From assembly GCA_017523785.1 (NCBI GenBank), contig JAFWVX010000035.1, positions 1 through 64,000 of the forward strand: a stretch of DNA of 64,000 nucleotides, read 5' to 3'. Source of the stretch: Lachnospiraceae bacterium. GTDB lineage: Bacteria; Bacillota; Clostridia; Lachnospirales; Lachnospiraceae. How positions within the stretch are numbered: position 1 is the stretch's first letter; every line of letters starts with the position of its first letter. Shown here in pieces: positions 7,948 to 17,266 of this stretch. The notes below the pieces were generated by a model. It was given only the letters and a program-made list of their open reading frames with translations, ran no database searches and was not told the DNA's origin. A program made the translations under genes and the position numbers.

Positions 7948-10900
7948 ATGAATCAGGACCTAAAAAACCTGCAGCAAAAGTATGCTATAAATCTCTTTGA
8001 TTGGTATGATTTTAAGTCAAAATCTACCGGTATTGAGAAGGACAGCAAGATTTTGGTTATCGGCGATGTCGACGATAACTTTATTTTCCCACTCTCAAAA
8101 AGGGTGAAACACCTTTCAATAGTTCTTGAGTCTACGGAAATGGAGAAGGTCATAAGTTATCTGAGTCTTCCTCAAAATGTGAGTATATACAAAGAATTGA
8201 TTGATGATGATATAAGAGAACTTGGTGGCAAGTTAAACGGCATAGTTTTTGACTATGTCCTTGTGCCATCTATGACAAAAAAGATTTCGCAGTTGGTTGG
8301 CGAAAACTTAAGTGACATAGTTGAATATCTTTCAGCGACCTACACCGATGACAATGGCTCTGTCCTCATGGCATTTGACAATAAAAATAGTTTCAATGTA
8401 ATTGGTGGGTCAAAGATTGATGATGAGATATTGTCATTTACTCATGATGACATAGAGAAATTTAGACATCGTTCAAAAGAAAAATTTGCCTACTCAAATA
8501 TAAACATTTACTACCCAATGCCAGAGTATAAGTTCCCACTAAGAGTCTATAGTGATAGATATTTGCCAAAACTGGAAGACGAGAGCGAGATGACAAGAAA
8601 CTTAGTTGCTATAGGAAAGTTTAGTGAGTACTGCAGTTCATATATTTTAATTTTTGATGCGAAGAAAGTTAATACAAATGAAAATGAGTTCGAGACAATT
8701 TATGTAAAATATAATTTAAATCGTGCGAAGAGATTTGCACTTAGGACAAGCATACTTGAAGATAGCGCCGGTAAAAAAATAGTTGTAAAAAAAGCTGTAT
8801 ATGTTGAGGCTAATAGGCAAGTCAAAGACATGGTTGACAATGTCTCTGTGATAAAAAATCATAACATTGAGATATTGAAACCAACTAAATATGTGAGTGA
8901 AAATGAAGCGAGTGATGACAAGTCATATGTAGTCTATCCATTTATAGAAGGTGATATGCTCACTGATGTCATACTTGATAGAATAAAAAAAGGCGAGAAA
9001 GAAAAAGAAGTCATAGCGGAGTACATGTATAAAATCATTGGCAAGTTCAATGGCATTATACAAAATTATAATCTTGACTGCACATTCCAAAATGTAATTG
9101 TTAAAGATAATAAACTTTATATTATAGACAGCGAATGGGTTTCAAAGGACACCACTGAAGTTGACTTCTTGAGATATAGAATTCTTAAATATTTCTGGAA
9201 ATCTTGCAGGCAGAATCTGTCATACAGCACATTTAAAGATTTGGTGCGAGATTTCGGCATTGGATATATGGATGCGGAGCGTTATGAGAATGCTGAAAAT
9301 GAATTTCAGTCAAAAGTTCATGAGAACATCAACAACTTGGATGTCACAAAGTATGAGGAGTTGAATCCTGGCTTTGCAAAACTCTACTACATAAAAGCAG
9401 AACTTGATAGAGTTAGGGAGCAACTCGATAGAATCACTGGTGAGAATAATGCAGTCGACTATCAGGCAAATAAACAAAATGAACTTTTGAGACTTACGAA
9501 TGTCCATGTAAATAACTTAGAAAATTTAATTCATAACTTGCAGGACCAAGTTGGTGCGCTCACTGAGCAAAATCAAATTCTCTTTAAGAGAGAAGGAATA
9601 CTCTACAAGATTTCGAGAAAGCTAAAAAGTATTGTAAAGAAATTATTGCCACCTGAGACTGCAAGAAATAAAATTTGTAAATATATATATAGAACTATTA
9701 GGCATCCATTCAAGATGCTAAAAACTTACTTCACTAAGAGTGGAAGAAATAGAATTGTAGGCGACTTTATGATTGGCGACGCATATTTTGAATGTGGGAA
9801 AGTTGCACTTCCAAAATGTGAGGTGCCAAAAGTTTCTATAATAATTCCTTGCTACAATCAGATACGATACACTTACAAATGTCTCTACTCTATAATGACA
9901 AATACAGACCCAGTAGAGACTCCTTATGAAGTTATAATTGCAGATGATGTGTCAACTGATACTACAAGAAATATAAGTAAATATGTTGACAATGTAGTTG
10001 TAAATAGAAACACTGAGAATCTTGGCTTCTTAAAAAATTGTAATGCTGCAGCAAAACTTGCTCGCGGTGAATATATTTATTTCTTGAATAATGACACAGA
10101 AGTTCATCCAGGATATTTGTCATCGCTTGTGCAACTTCTTGACAACAATTCTTCAATCGGTATGACTGGATCAAAACTTTTATTTGCTGATGGAACTTTG
10201 CAAGAGGCGGGCGGAATCATTTGGAGCGATGGTGAAGGTGCTAATTATGGAAGAAGTGATAATCCTGATGATTTCAAATATAATTATGTAAAAGAGGTTG
10301 ACTACATTTCAGGTGCTGCAATTATGATAAGAAAAAATCTTTGGAATGTGATAGGTGGTTTTGACGAGAGATATACTCCTGCATATTGCGAAGATTCTGA
10401 TTTGGCATTTGAAGTTAGAAAGTATGGATATAAAGTTGTCTACCAACCACTTTCTGTCATCACCCACTTTGAGGGCATAAGCAATGGAACTGACGAAAAT
10501 AGTGAAGGCAGTATCAAGTCTTACCAAGTTGTAAATAAGGAGAAATTGAAAGAGAAGTGGAAAGATGAGTTGGTTAATCAATTCCCACACAGTGAGACTC
10601 TCGACTTCTTTAGAGCGAGAGAGAGGGCGATGGGCAAGAAGACAATTCTCTTCATCGACCACTATGTACCAACTTGGGATAAGGATGCAGGTTCAAAGAC
10701 AGTTTATTCATATATGATGATGTTTAAGAAGATGGGTTACGCAGTGAAATTTATGGGTGACAACTTCCTAATCAATACGCCCTATGGGGAAATGCTTCAG
10801 CAGGCGGGAATCGAAATCATTTATGGCGATAATGTGCAGTCAAATTTGTGGGGGTATTTAAAAGATAATAAAAGAAGTTTTGATTTCATTTTCTTAAATC

Positions 10901-11736
10901 GTCCACACATAGCTATTAAGTATATTGACTTCATTCGTCAAAATATGTATACAAAGATTATTTATTATGGTCATGATCTTCATTATATGAGATTACAAAG
11001 AGAATATGATTTGATGGGTGACGAGTCTGCACTTTACGAGTTTAAGTATTATAGAAATCTTGAGTATTCACTTTTATATAAGGCGGATATTAGTTATTAT
11101 CCATCATATAAAGAAATTGAAGAGATAAAAAAAGTGGATGACTCTTTGAGAGTAAAAGCGATAAATGCATATATGTTTGACGAAAAACCTATAGTGCATA
11201 GAGACTTTTTAAACACAAAAGATATTTTATTTGTAGGTGGATTTAGTCACGACCCAAATAAAGATGCAATTAGATGGCTACACGAAAGTATTATGCCAAG
11301 AATTAAAGCGAGAAACAGTAACATCAATCTTGTGGTAGTTGGTTCTAATCCTACTGATGAGATAAAAAAGATTTGCGAAGAGGGCGGATATGTTTTGAAG
11401 GGCTTCGTGCCTGACGATGAACTTTTGAAACTCTACAATGACACAAGGATAGTTATAGCACCACTTAGATACGGAGCTGGTATAAAAGGAAAGATCATAG
11501 AGGCGATGGCAAATGGTGCTGCTATAGTCACGACAAATTGTGGAGCAGAAGGAATAGTTGACGCACCATATTTTATGAAGATACAGGATGACGCGCTTGG
11601 ATTTGCAAATGAAGTAATTAAACTCTACGACAACATAGAAGAACTTAAAGATTTATCTATTGAAACTCAGAAAGTTATAAATAATAGATTCACCATGGAT
11701 GCGGCATGGAATATTGTAAAGGATGATTTTGAATAA
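7948..11736 (+). CDS. Multidomain glycosyltransferase (methyltransferase-like / kinase-like / GT2 / GT4)
   Basis: A 1262-residue cytoplasmic protein joining at least four modules. Residues 1-200 look like a Rossmann SAM-methyltransferase fold (KILVIGDVDDNF, then FDYVLVPS). Residues about 255-430 resemble a kinase/phosphotransferase fold (VVKKAVYVEANRQ, VVYPFIEGDML, then the NLDCTFQNVIV and YIIDSEW pattern). Residues 490-560 are probably coiled coil. Residues 627-870 are a GT-A family 2 transferase (KVSIIIPCYN, FLNNDTEVHPG, GGFDERYTPAYCEDSDL). Residues 896-1262 are a GT-B family 4 transferase (DILFVGGFSHDPNKDA, APLRYGAGIKGKIIEAMANG). Such fusions assemble surface polysaccharides. It overlaps hddC by one base (TAATG), implying translational coupling to the heptose genes. 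Confidence 0.85.
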   Translation: MNQDLKNLQQKYAINLFDWYDFKSKSTGIEKDSKILVIGDVDDNFIFPLSKRVKHLSIVLESTEMEKVISYLSLPQNVSIYKELIDDDIRELGGKLNGIVFDYVLVPSMTKKISQLVGENLSDIVEYLSATYTDDNGSVLMAFDNKNSFNVIGGSKIDDEILSFTHDDIEKFRHRSKEKFAYSNINIYYPMPEYKFPLRVYSDRYLPKLEDESEMTRNLVAIGKFSEYCSSYILIFDAKKVNTNENEFETIYVKYNLNRAKRFALRTSILEDSAGKKIVVKKAVYVEANRQVKDMVDNVSVIKNHNIEILKPTKYVSENEASDDKSYVVYPFIEGDMLTDVILDRIKKGEKEKEVIAEYMYKIIGKFNGIIQNYNLDCTFQNVIVKDNKLYIIDSEWVSKDTTEVDFLRYRILKYFWKSCRQNLSYSTFKDLVRDFGIGYMDAERYENAENEFQSKVHENINNLDVTKYEELNPGFAKLYYIKAELDRVREQLDRITGENNAVDYQANKQNELLRLTNVHVNNLENLIHNLQDQVGALTEQNQILFKREGILYKISRKLKSIVKKLLPPETARNKICKYIYRTIRHPFKMLKTYFTKSGRNRIVGDFMIGDAYFECGKVALPKCEVPKVSIIIPCYNQIRYTYKCLYSIMTNTDPVETPYEVIIADDVSTDTTRNISKYVDNVVVNRNTENLGFLKNCNAAAKLARGEYIYFLNNDTEVHPGYLSSLVQLLDNNSSIGMTGSKLLFADGTLQEAGGIIWSDGEGANYGRSDNPDDFKYNYVKEVDYISGAAIMIRKNLWNVIGGFDERYTPAYCEDSDLAFEVRKYGYKVVYQPLSVITHFEGISNGTDENSEGSIKSYQVVNKEKLKEKWKDELVNQFPHSETLDFFRARERAMGKKTILFIDHYVPTWDKDAGSKTVYSYMMMFKKMGYAVKFMGDNFLINTPYGEMLQQAGIEIIYGDNVQSNLWGYLKDNKRSFDFIFLNRPHIAIKYIDFIRQNMYTKIIYYGHDLHYMRLQREYDLMGDESALYEFKYYRNLEYSLLYKADISYYPSYKEIEEIKKVDDSLRVKAINAYMFDEKPIVHRDFLNTKDILFVGGFSHDPNKDAIRWLHESIMPRIKARNSNINLVVVGSNPTDEIKKICEEGGYVLKGFVPDDELLKLYNDTRIVIAPLRYGAGIKGKIIEAMANGAAIVTTNCGAEGIVDAPYFMKIQDDALGFANEVIKLYDNIEELKDLSIETQKVINNRFTMDAAWNIVKDDFE

Positions 11737-12482
11737 TGCAGGCGATAATACTTTGTGGTGGACAGGGAACAAGGCTAAGGTCAGTTATTGGAGAAAAACA
11801 GAAAACAATGACTGAAGTTAATAATGAGCCATTCCTTGTAAATGTAATTAAATATTTAAAAAGTTACAAGATTAGAAATGTAATATTTGCAACTGGATAT
11901 AAGAGTCAAGAAGTTAGAAACTATTTTGGTGAAAAATATTTTTTTGGCGTAGAAGTAAATTATGCTGAGGAAAAAATTGCTCTTGGGACAGGTGGTGCCA
12001 TAAGAAACTGTCTTGACAAAATGAAGTATGACTATGCACTTGTATTAAATGGTGACACACTATTTGAAGCAAATCTAAAAAAACTTGAAGAAAATTTTTT
12101 AACATTAAATGCTGATATGAGTATCGCTTGTAAAGAAGTTAATGATAGAGCAAGATTCGGAACTATAAAAATTGATTATAGTGGAGCAAAATCAGGTGGC
12201 GATAAGTCGCATGGTGTGATTGTGTCATTTGATGAGAAAGTTACTGATACTGAAGATGAAAGTAAAGATTTATTTATAAATGGTGGAATATATATAATAA
12301 AGAAGTCGCTCATTGAGACAATACCAAGTGGAGTAAAGTCTTCGCTTGAAAAAGATTTGATACCTAAGTGGCTTAGTGAAGGGAAATTGATAGGTGGCGA
12401 GGTCAGCAGAGCAGAGTTTGTCGATATCGGAACACCGGATAGTTTGAAAGAGTATAAAGAGAAGAGAGAAGAAGAGAGATAA
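11736..12482 (+). CDS. hddC: Sugar-1-phosphate nucleotidyltransferase, HddC-like (GDP-heptose synthesis)
   Basis: A 248-residue nucleotidyltransferase. The N-terminal pyrophosphorylase signature is GGQGTRLRSVIGEKQKTM, the metal-binding Asp is in LVLNGDTLFE, and the late motif is EFVDIGTPDSLKEY. It is shorter than GlmU/RmlA enzymes and matches HddC-type D-glycero-D-manno-heptose-1-phosphate guanylyltransferases. The assignment is supported by gmhB and gmhA three genes downstream. The start ATG overlaps the preceding stop by one base. Confidence 0.8.
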   Translation: MQAIILCGGQGTRLRSVIGEKQKTMTEVNNEPFLVNVIKYLKSYKIRNVIFATGYKSQEVRNYFGEKYFFGVEVNYAEEKIALGTGGAIRNCLDKMKYDYALVLNGDTLFEANLKKLEENFLTLNADMSIACKEVNDRARFGTIKIDYSGAKSGGDKSHGVIVSFDEKVTDTEDESKDLFINGGIYIIKKSLIETIPSGVKSSLEKDLIPKWLSEGKLIGGEVSRAEFVDIGTPDSLKEYKEKREEER

Positions 12483-12484
12483 TC

Positions 12485-12508
12485 GTAGGGGCGAGCATCG
12501 CGAGCCCG
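12485..12508 (+). repeat. 24-base palindromic element (GAGC subtype)
   Basis: Forward copy two bases after the hddC stop and seven bases before the bioY start, in the place where a ribosome site would be expected. Confidence 0.85.
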
Positions 12509-12515
12509 AATAGAT

Positions 12516-13067
12516 ATGATTAGAAGTAATAATTTAGGAATAAAAAAAATAGTATCAATAGCACTGATGACAGCAGTAATCTGCGTCCTCTCACCATTTG
12601 CAATTGCGATTCCAATGAGCCCAGTACCAATTACGCTTACGACATTTGCAATTTATCTTACTGCAATTATTCTCGGCGGTGTAGACGGATTAATCAGTGT
12701 GATAGTGTATGTGCTACTTGGTTTTGCTGGAGCACCAGTTTTCATAGGATTTACTGGTGGCGCGTTGAAAGTTCTAGGACCGACGGGCGGATACATTATA
12801 GGATATATATTTTTAGCGATTGTAGAAGGAGCATTTGTCGAAAGGGCTCGTGGGAGCGCTATGATATTTGTAGGAATGTTACTTGGAACTATAGTCTTAT
12901 ATATATTTGGAACAATTTGGCTTATGAGACAATCTGTTAGCACTATTGTTGCCGCATTTATTGCTGGTGTTGTTCCTTTTGTAATTGGTGACATAGTTAA
13001 AATGATTGTAGCACTATTTGTTGGAGTAAAAATTAGAAAAATTTTAATAAGAAACAATCTTATATAG
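12516..13067 (+). CDS. bioY: Biotin transporter BioY (ECF substrate-binding component)
   Basis: A 183-residue membrane protein with about six hydrophobic helices. BioY features seen: PISPVP-like MSPVPITLTTFAIYL, VYVLLGFAGAPVF, and LGPTGGYIIGYIF, with a C-terminal DIVKMIVALFVG. BioY binds biotin and works with the shared EcfT/EcfA module (not in this window) or alone. It sits within the heptose cluster and has no obvious functional link to it; no Shine-Dalgarno sequence is visible, and the palindromic element at 12485-12508 fills the gap. Co-transcription with hddC is likely but not shown. Confidence 0.92.
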   Translation: MIRSNNLGIKKIVSIALMTAVICVLSPFAIAIPMSPVPITLTTFAIYLTAIILGGVDGLISVIVYVLLGFAGAPVFIGFTGGALKVLGPTGGYIIGYIFLAIVEGAFVERARGSAMIFVGMLLGTIVLYIFGTIWLMRQSVSTIVAAFIAGVVPFVIGDIVKMIVALFVGVKIRKILIRNNLI

Positions 13068-13076
13068 TTTAAAAAT

Positions 13077-13802
13077 ATGGAGTTAAAAAAACGAAAAATT
13101 TTATTCTTAGATAGAGATGGAACCATTTGTTATGATGATGGTGCTTTTGGTAGTGAGAAGTTTTCATATAAAGAAGTGATAGAGAAGACTAGACCGCTTG
13201 AGGGTGTAAAAGAGAGTTTAAAGATTGCAAAAGATAAAGGCTATCTGCTTGTTGTGATATCAAATCAAGCAGGGATTGCGAAGGGAAGATTTGATGAGTG
13301 TGATACTCATTATAGTAACAAACTTCTACAAGAGAAACTTGGTGGCATAATTGATGGTTTTTATTACTGCCCACATCATACGAGCGGGAAAAATAATAGT
13401 GGCGTAATAGCAGATAACGCAAAACGTGATTTGATTTTTCACTGCGACTGTAGGAAACCAGAGATTGGAATGTTTTTGCAATGCGAGAATGATTTGAGAA
13501 ATGGAAAACTTCAATACATTGACGAAGAACTGATTGCAAATAAAACTACATATGAGAATGATAGAACAAAAATATTTAGAAAAGATGTGGAACCTGCTAC
13601 TGTTGATAAAGAAAATTCTTATATGATAGGAGATAAGTGGCTTGATATACTTGCTGGTGAGAGGTATGGCGTTAATCCAATTTTTGTGATGAGTGGCGAA
13701 GGTTCAGTAGAGTATAATCATAAAAAAGATAAACAAAAAGAATTGCCAACTAAGTATGAAATATTTAACGACATAAATGAGTTTATAAAGGAGAGACTAT
13801 GA
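13077..13802 (+). CDS. gmhB: HAD-IIIA phosphatase, GmhB-like (heptose-1,7-bisphosphate 7-phosphatase)
   Basis: A 241-residue HAD-IIIA enzyme. Motif I FLDRDGTICYDDG, motif II VISNQAGIAKGRF, the zinc-loop ligands in YYCPHH and HCDCRKPEIGM, and motif IV MIGDKWLDILAGE. The spacing between the two zinc-loop halves is longer than in E. coli GmhB, and an extra segment (about residues 140-175) precedes motif IV. It should remove the 7-phosphate from heptose-1,7-bisphosphate. The ATG lacks a ribosome site; TATAGT at 13063-13068 lies just before it. The stop overlaps gmhA by 4 bases. Confidence 0.85.
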   Translation: MELKKRKILFLDRDGTICYDDGAFGSEKFSYKEVIEKTRPLEGVKESLKIAKDKGYLLVVISNQAGIAKGRFDECDTHYSNKLLQEKLGGIIDGFYYCPHHTSGKNNSGVIADNAKRDLIFHCDCRKPEIGMFLQCENDLRNGKLQYIDEELIANKTTYENDRTKIFRKDVEPATVDKENSYMIGDKWLDILAGERYGVNPIFVMSGEGSVEYNHKKDKQKELPTKYEIFNDINEFIKERL

Positions 13803-14461
13803 AATATATAGACAGTTTGTGTGAGAGAAGAAAAAACTTAGAGCCAATTAAATATGAAATTGTGAAAGCATTTGAAGCGATTAGAGATTGCTATGTTGCA
13901 CACAATAAAGTTTTGATTTGCGGAAATGGCGGAAGCGCAGCTGATTCTGCTCACATCACTGGCGAGTTGATGAAGGGATTTAAAAAGAAGAGAACCATAG
14001 ATGAAAAGATAGAAAAGAACTTGCTTAAATCAATTGAGGATTACTTTGAAAAAAATAATGATTATACTTCAAGTGTGAAATTGAAAGATATGAAAGAAAA
14101 TCTTGAGCAGGGACTTCCAACTATAGATTTGACTAGTCAGGTTGGACTCAACACTGCCTATGCAAATGATAAGAAAGCAGATTATGTTTATGCGAATGCA
14201 GTTTTGGGATTGGGAAATCTTAATGACGTGCTAATTGCAATCTCAACATCTGGCAATTCTAAAAATGTTGTGAATGCTGCACTCGTTGCAAAAGCAAAAA
14301 ATATGAAGGTGATTGCAATGTCTGGCAAAGACGGTGGGGCACTTAAGGACATCGCAGATATAAATATTGTGGTGCCTGCGAATGAGACATATTTGATACA
14401 GGAGGAACACATCGCAATTTACCATGCGATATGTCTGGATGTAGAGGAGGAATTTTTTTAA
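13799..14461 (+). CDS. gmhA: Phosphoheptose isomerase, SIS domain
   Basis: A 220-residue SIS-fold isomerase converting sedoheptulose 7-phosphate to D-glycero-D-manno-heptose 7-phosphate, the first step of nucleotide-heptose synthesis. Signatures: CGNGGSAADSAHITGEL, LTSQVGLNTAYANDKK, and ISTSGNSKNVVNAAL. About 25 extra charged residues (KKKRTIDEKIEK through KENLEQGL) follow the first motif, making it longer than the usual 190-residue GmhA. The start overlaps gmhB (ATGA). No heptose kinase (HddA/HldE) is found in the window, so the pathway here is incomplete. Confidence 0.9.
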   Translation: MKYIDSLCERRKNLEPIKYEIVKAFEAIRDCYVAHNKVLICGNGGSAADSAHITGELMKGFKKKRTIDEKIEKNLLKSIEDYFEKNNDYTSSVKLKDMKENLEQGLPTIDLTSQVGLNTAYANDKKADYVYANAVLGLGNLNDVLIAISTSGNSKNVVNAALVAKAKNMKVIAMSGKDGGALKDIADINIVVPANETYLIQEEHIAIYHAICLDVEEEFF

Positions 14462-15379
14462 ATGAAAATTAATTTTAAAAAAGTTATCATCTCGGCGGTA
14501 CTTGCACTCGCTGTGACAGCTGCGACTGTGTCATTTGCCTATGCTTATTATGATGACGACTATCCAGAAATTTATAATGCCTACTGGGATAATCGCACTG
14601 CGAGATGGGATGTAAGCGGATATGCAACACAGTTTGAGATTAGGCTATACAAAGAAGGACGTCACATTACAACTAGAACGACTGCGCAAGAGAGTATGAA
14701 TATGAGTCAGTATTTTAATCGTGGTAGTGGTGATTATTATTTTGATGTGCGACCATATAATCGTTATACCGGTTGGGGAAATTGGGCTGCGTCAGACAGC
14801 ATTTACATGGACGGATATTATTACGATGATTACTATGATAGATATTACGATGACTGGTATTATGACGATAGATATTATTATGATAGAGATTATAGAAGCA
14901 ATAATTTATGGAACCAAGACATTTCCTATGCTCGAAATGATGGACCGCCAATCAACCAATCACAAAGTAAATCAAATGTAATAATGCCAAAGGGCAATAA
15001 TTCAAATATTATGCCAGGAAGTTTGCAACAGCAAAATCAAGCTGCGGGAATTTCTGCTTACAATAAACAGGTGCTCACTGTTCCAACTTCGCAAGTTCTA
15101 TATCAGCAGGCAAATGGTGAGAGTTCGCTTGGGAAATTTGTAGAGGTTTACGGGCTGTGGCATTTCATATATGATAACGGTGCGCCTGCGACAAATGCTT
15201 GGGTTCAATATAAAAATAAATGGTATTACATAGATATGAATGGAGTTATGGCGACAGGGCTTTACACAATTAATGGCACAACGTATTATCTAAATACTGA
15301 TGGAAGTATGGCAGTAGGAACACTGGTGCTTGATGGCGTAACACATTTCTTTGATAATAATGGGGCAATGATTTATTAA
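14462..15379 (+). CDS. Secreted cell-wall-binding repeat protein, Tyr/Asp-rich
   Basis: A 305-residue protein with a signal peptide (KKVIISAVLALAVTAATVSFAYA). The N-terminal half is a beta-rich domain of the form seen before wall-binding repeats (IYNAYWDNRTARWDVSGYATQFEIRLYKEG), then a tract extremely rich in Tyr and Asp (about residues 118-145), then a Gln/Asn linker. The last 80 residues hold choline/glucan-binding type repeats (WVQYKNKWYYIDMNGVMATG, then TTYYLNTDGSMAVG, then THFFDNNGAM). It probably sits non-covalently on wall polymers. The ATG directly follows the gmhA stop, with GAGGAGG inside the end of gmhA, so it is coupled to the heptose genes. Confidence 0.85.
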   Translation: MKINFKKVIISAVLALAVTAATVSFAYAYYDDDYPEIYNAYWDNRTARWDVSGYATQFEIRLYKEGRHITTRTTAQESMNMSQYFNRGSGDYYFDVRPYNRYTGWGNWAASDSIYMDGYYYDDYYDRYYDDWYYDDRYYYDRDYRSNNLWNQDISYARNDGPPINQSQSKSNVIMPKGNNSNIMPGSLQQQNQAAGISAYNKQVLTVPTSQVLYQQANGESSLGKFVEVYGLWHFIYDNGAPATNAWVQYKNKWYYIDMNGVMATGLYTINGTTYYLNTDGSMAVGTLVLDGVTHFFDNNGAMIY

Positions 15380-15407
15380 ATTATCATATAAGTTTGAGGA
15401 GGTTAGT

Positions 15408-15956
15408 ATGAAAAAGTTTTTAGTTATTTTGATGGGATTACTCATGGTCGTTGGTGGAGTATATTGTTTATTCACACCTGTGACAACTTTTTTAACTACA
15501 GGATATATCGTAGGTGTAATTATATTCTGTGATGCAATTGGTAACATAGTTGCATGGGTAAATGCTAAAAAATATGTAGAGGTAAGTGGATGGTATCTTG
15601 CAAATGCAATTATCTCTCTCATATTTGGCATTGTGGTTATGGTAAGTTTAAGAATGCAATTTGCAGTTGATATGTTTATCGTTTATGTCATTGCTTTCTG
15701 GGTAATAATGCTTGGTATAAGCAGAATATCAATGGCAATCAAAATGAAACAACTTTTTGATAAGTTGCCAAAGATATTTAAAAATAAAAAATGGATTGGT
15801 GTATTGTTATTTGGAATTTTAATGATAGTATTTGGAATTCTCTGTATGATTAAACCAATTTTACTTTCAAGTATGCTCGGAGTGTTCATAGCACTTGTAA
15901 TGATTTTCGCTGGAGCAAGTTTAATCACTATTGGTTCTTATGTATATGTTGAATAA
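15408..15956 (+). CDS. HdeD-like (DUF308) membrane protein
   Basis: A 182-residue protein with about six hydrophobic segments arranged in pairs (LVILMGLLMVVGGVYCLF, IISLIFGIVVMVSL, WVIMLGISRISMAI, IGVLLFGILMIVFGILCMI), the pattern of the DUF308/HdeD family. HdeD of enteric bacteria is linked to acid resistance, but the role in Firmicutes is not established. A strong GAGGAGG ribosome site precedes the ATG, 28 bases after the wall-binding protein. Confidence 0.8.
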   Translation: MKKFLVILMGLLMVVGGVYCLFTPVTTFLTTGYIVGVIIFCDAIGNIVAWVNAKKYVEVSGWYLANAIISLIFGIVVMVSLRMQFAVDMFIVYVIAFWVIMLGISRISMAIKMKQLFDKLPKIFKNKKWIGVLLFGILMIVFGILCMIKPILLSSMLGVFIALVMIFAGASLITIGSYVYVE

Positions 15957-16513
15957 GATACTGATTAAAAATTTAGCATTATTGTAGGGAAAATATGATA
16001 TATTCAGCATTGACAAAAAAAGATTTAGCAAATTGCAATTTTGATAATATTTGGGCATATTCGCATACATAATTTATTTTGATGGGCGATGGAAACATCG
16101 TCCAAATTTGTGTCAATTTTAGGCAAAACATCGTCCAAATTTGTGTCAATTTGAGGCAAAACATCGTCCAAATTTGTGTCAAAAGACAATAGATATGGGT
16201 AAAATTAAGTAAATCGGAAGAAATTAGGAATTATTCGTTGTGGGCGGAGGCGAGTTTTGAATAATGAAGAATAAAGTTGACTTTATATTGAATTATTAAT
16301 TATTTAAGTTCATAGTATTATATGCTACAAATATATAATAACAAAGAAATGAAATTATAATTATCTTGCAAAGTTATACTAGCTATTAAATAATAAATAA
16401 TTATTATTTGATTAAATTTATAATGTAGTGATTTTTTATAAATATATAAATATTTATGTTATAGGGAAATACTAGTTTTGTTATAAATAATAATATTACT
16501 TGGAGGGCCAAAC
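15957..16513. other. 557-base intergenic region with tandem repeats
   Basis: No convincing gene on either strand. It holds three 33-base tandem repeats (listed separately), a small hairpin (ATAAAGT / ACTTTAT around 16270-16286), and very AT-rich DNA up to the GGAGGG ribosome site at 16502-16507. It marks the left edge of the AT-rich island 16.0-23.4 kb. No consensus promoter was found for the gene at 16514. Confidence 0.5.
16093..16181. repeat. Three tandem 33-base repeats
   Basis: Units begin at 16093, 16126 and 16159 with an exact 33-base period. Each starts AAACATCGTCCAAATTTGTG; the first two are full length and differ at one position (TTTTAGGC versus TTTGAGGC), and the third stops after GTGTCAA. 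Read on the minus strand they encode an 11-residue repeat, but that frame is only a 67-codon open frame and is probably chance. Confidence 0.9.
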
Positions 16514-17266
16514 ATGGTAAATGGTAATTATGTAAATGGAGATGTAGAGATATTTTATGCTAAAAGCACACAGCCTAATCATAAAGTGTGCATGCATATT
16601 ACAAGTAAGCACATTGAGTTATTGAATAACTCTATTAGGAATTTAGTAAACTTAAAAATGGAGTATTGGATTGGTAGCACGATGGATATGGATGCTTTCT
16701 TATGTTGTGCGGAGAAAAATTTAAGTGAATTAGAAGGCATTGTTTTTGTTGATGATCCTGCAATGGAGGAAAGAGAAACTTCAAAACTTGGAATGTTTTT
16801 TGAAGTTGATCATAATAATATATCACATTATAATCAAAGATGGGGAATAAATATTACTAGTGAAGGGAAATATATAGCACTATCACCTAACGAAATCAAT
16901 AACTTTTATGATACAAATAAAATGAGTTTTAAACCTTATAGAGGAACTTTAAATATCATTTCAGAATTAGTATTTTTACATGAAATAGGGCATTTAGCAA
17001 CATCGGTTACAGATAATATATATAGACAACATCGTACAGAATGCGAGAGTCAGGCCAATTGGTTTGCATCTCTAAATTTAGATTTTACAAAAAAATATTT
17101 GTTGGGTGAAAAAACTAAGTTTCAACCACCAGAGTACCAAGATTATTTTACAAACCCAAGGTTAATGCCTGGACAAGTTTTTGTTAATCCGTGTAATGGA
17201 ACGATTATAGATGTAAAACTGTATGATAAAAAAGTATATGATATGATTCAAAAATTGCGACGATAA
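16514..17266 (+). CDS. Putative zinc metallopeptidase, ImmA/IrrE-like motif
   Basis: A 250-residue cytoplasmic protein of unknown family. Around residues 150-185 it has LVFLHEIGHLATS, a zinc HExxH motif, followed by RTECESQANWFASL, the spacing and form of the third ligand region in ImmA/IrrE-type gluzincin peptidases. The N-terminal 140 residues are not recognised. ImmA-type peptidases usually cleave a repressor to switch on a mobile element or a stress response. The neighbours are two DUF262 nuclease genes, so a role in regulating a defence or mobile island is plausible but inferred. A clear GGAGGG ribosome site supports the start. Confidence 0.65.
   Translation: MVNGNYVNGDVEIFYAKSTQPNHKVCMHITSKHIELLNNSIRNLVNLKMEYWIGSTMDMDAFLCCAEKNLSELEGIVFVDDPAMEERETSKLGMFFEVDHNNISHYNQRWGINITSEGKYIALSPNEINNFYDTNKMSFKPYRGTLNIISELVFLHEIGHLATSVTDNIYRQHRTECESQANWFASLNLDFTKKYLLGEKTKFQPPEYQDYFTNPRLMPGQVFVNPCNGTIIDVKLYDKKVYDMIQKLRR

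Noticed and set aside
12653..13126. Minus-strand open frame of 157 codons opposite bioY
   Set aside because: Shadow of the hydrophobic bioY coding sequence; composition is not gene-like and bioY is certain.
16093..16181. Tandem repeats as a CRISPR array
   Set aside because: The units are contiguous with no unique spacers and there are no cas genes nearby.
15979..16182. Minus-strand open frame with an 11-residue repeat (TQIWTMFCLKL)
   Set aside because: A 33-base period keeps any frame open; no ribosome site or credible gene context.
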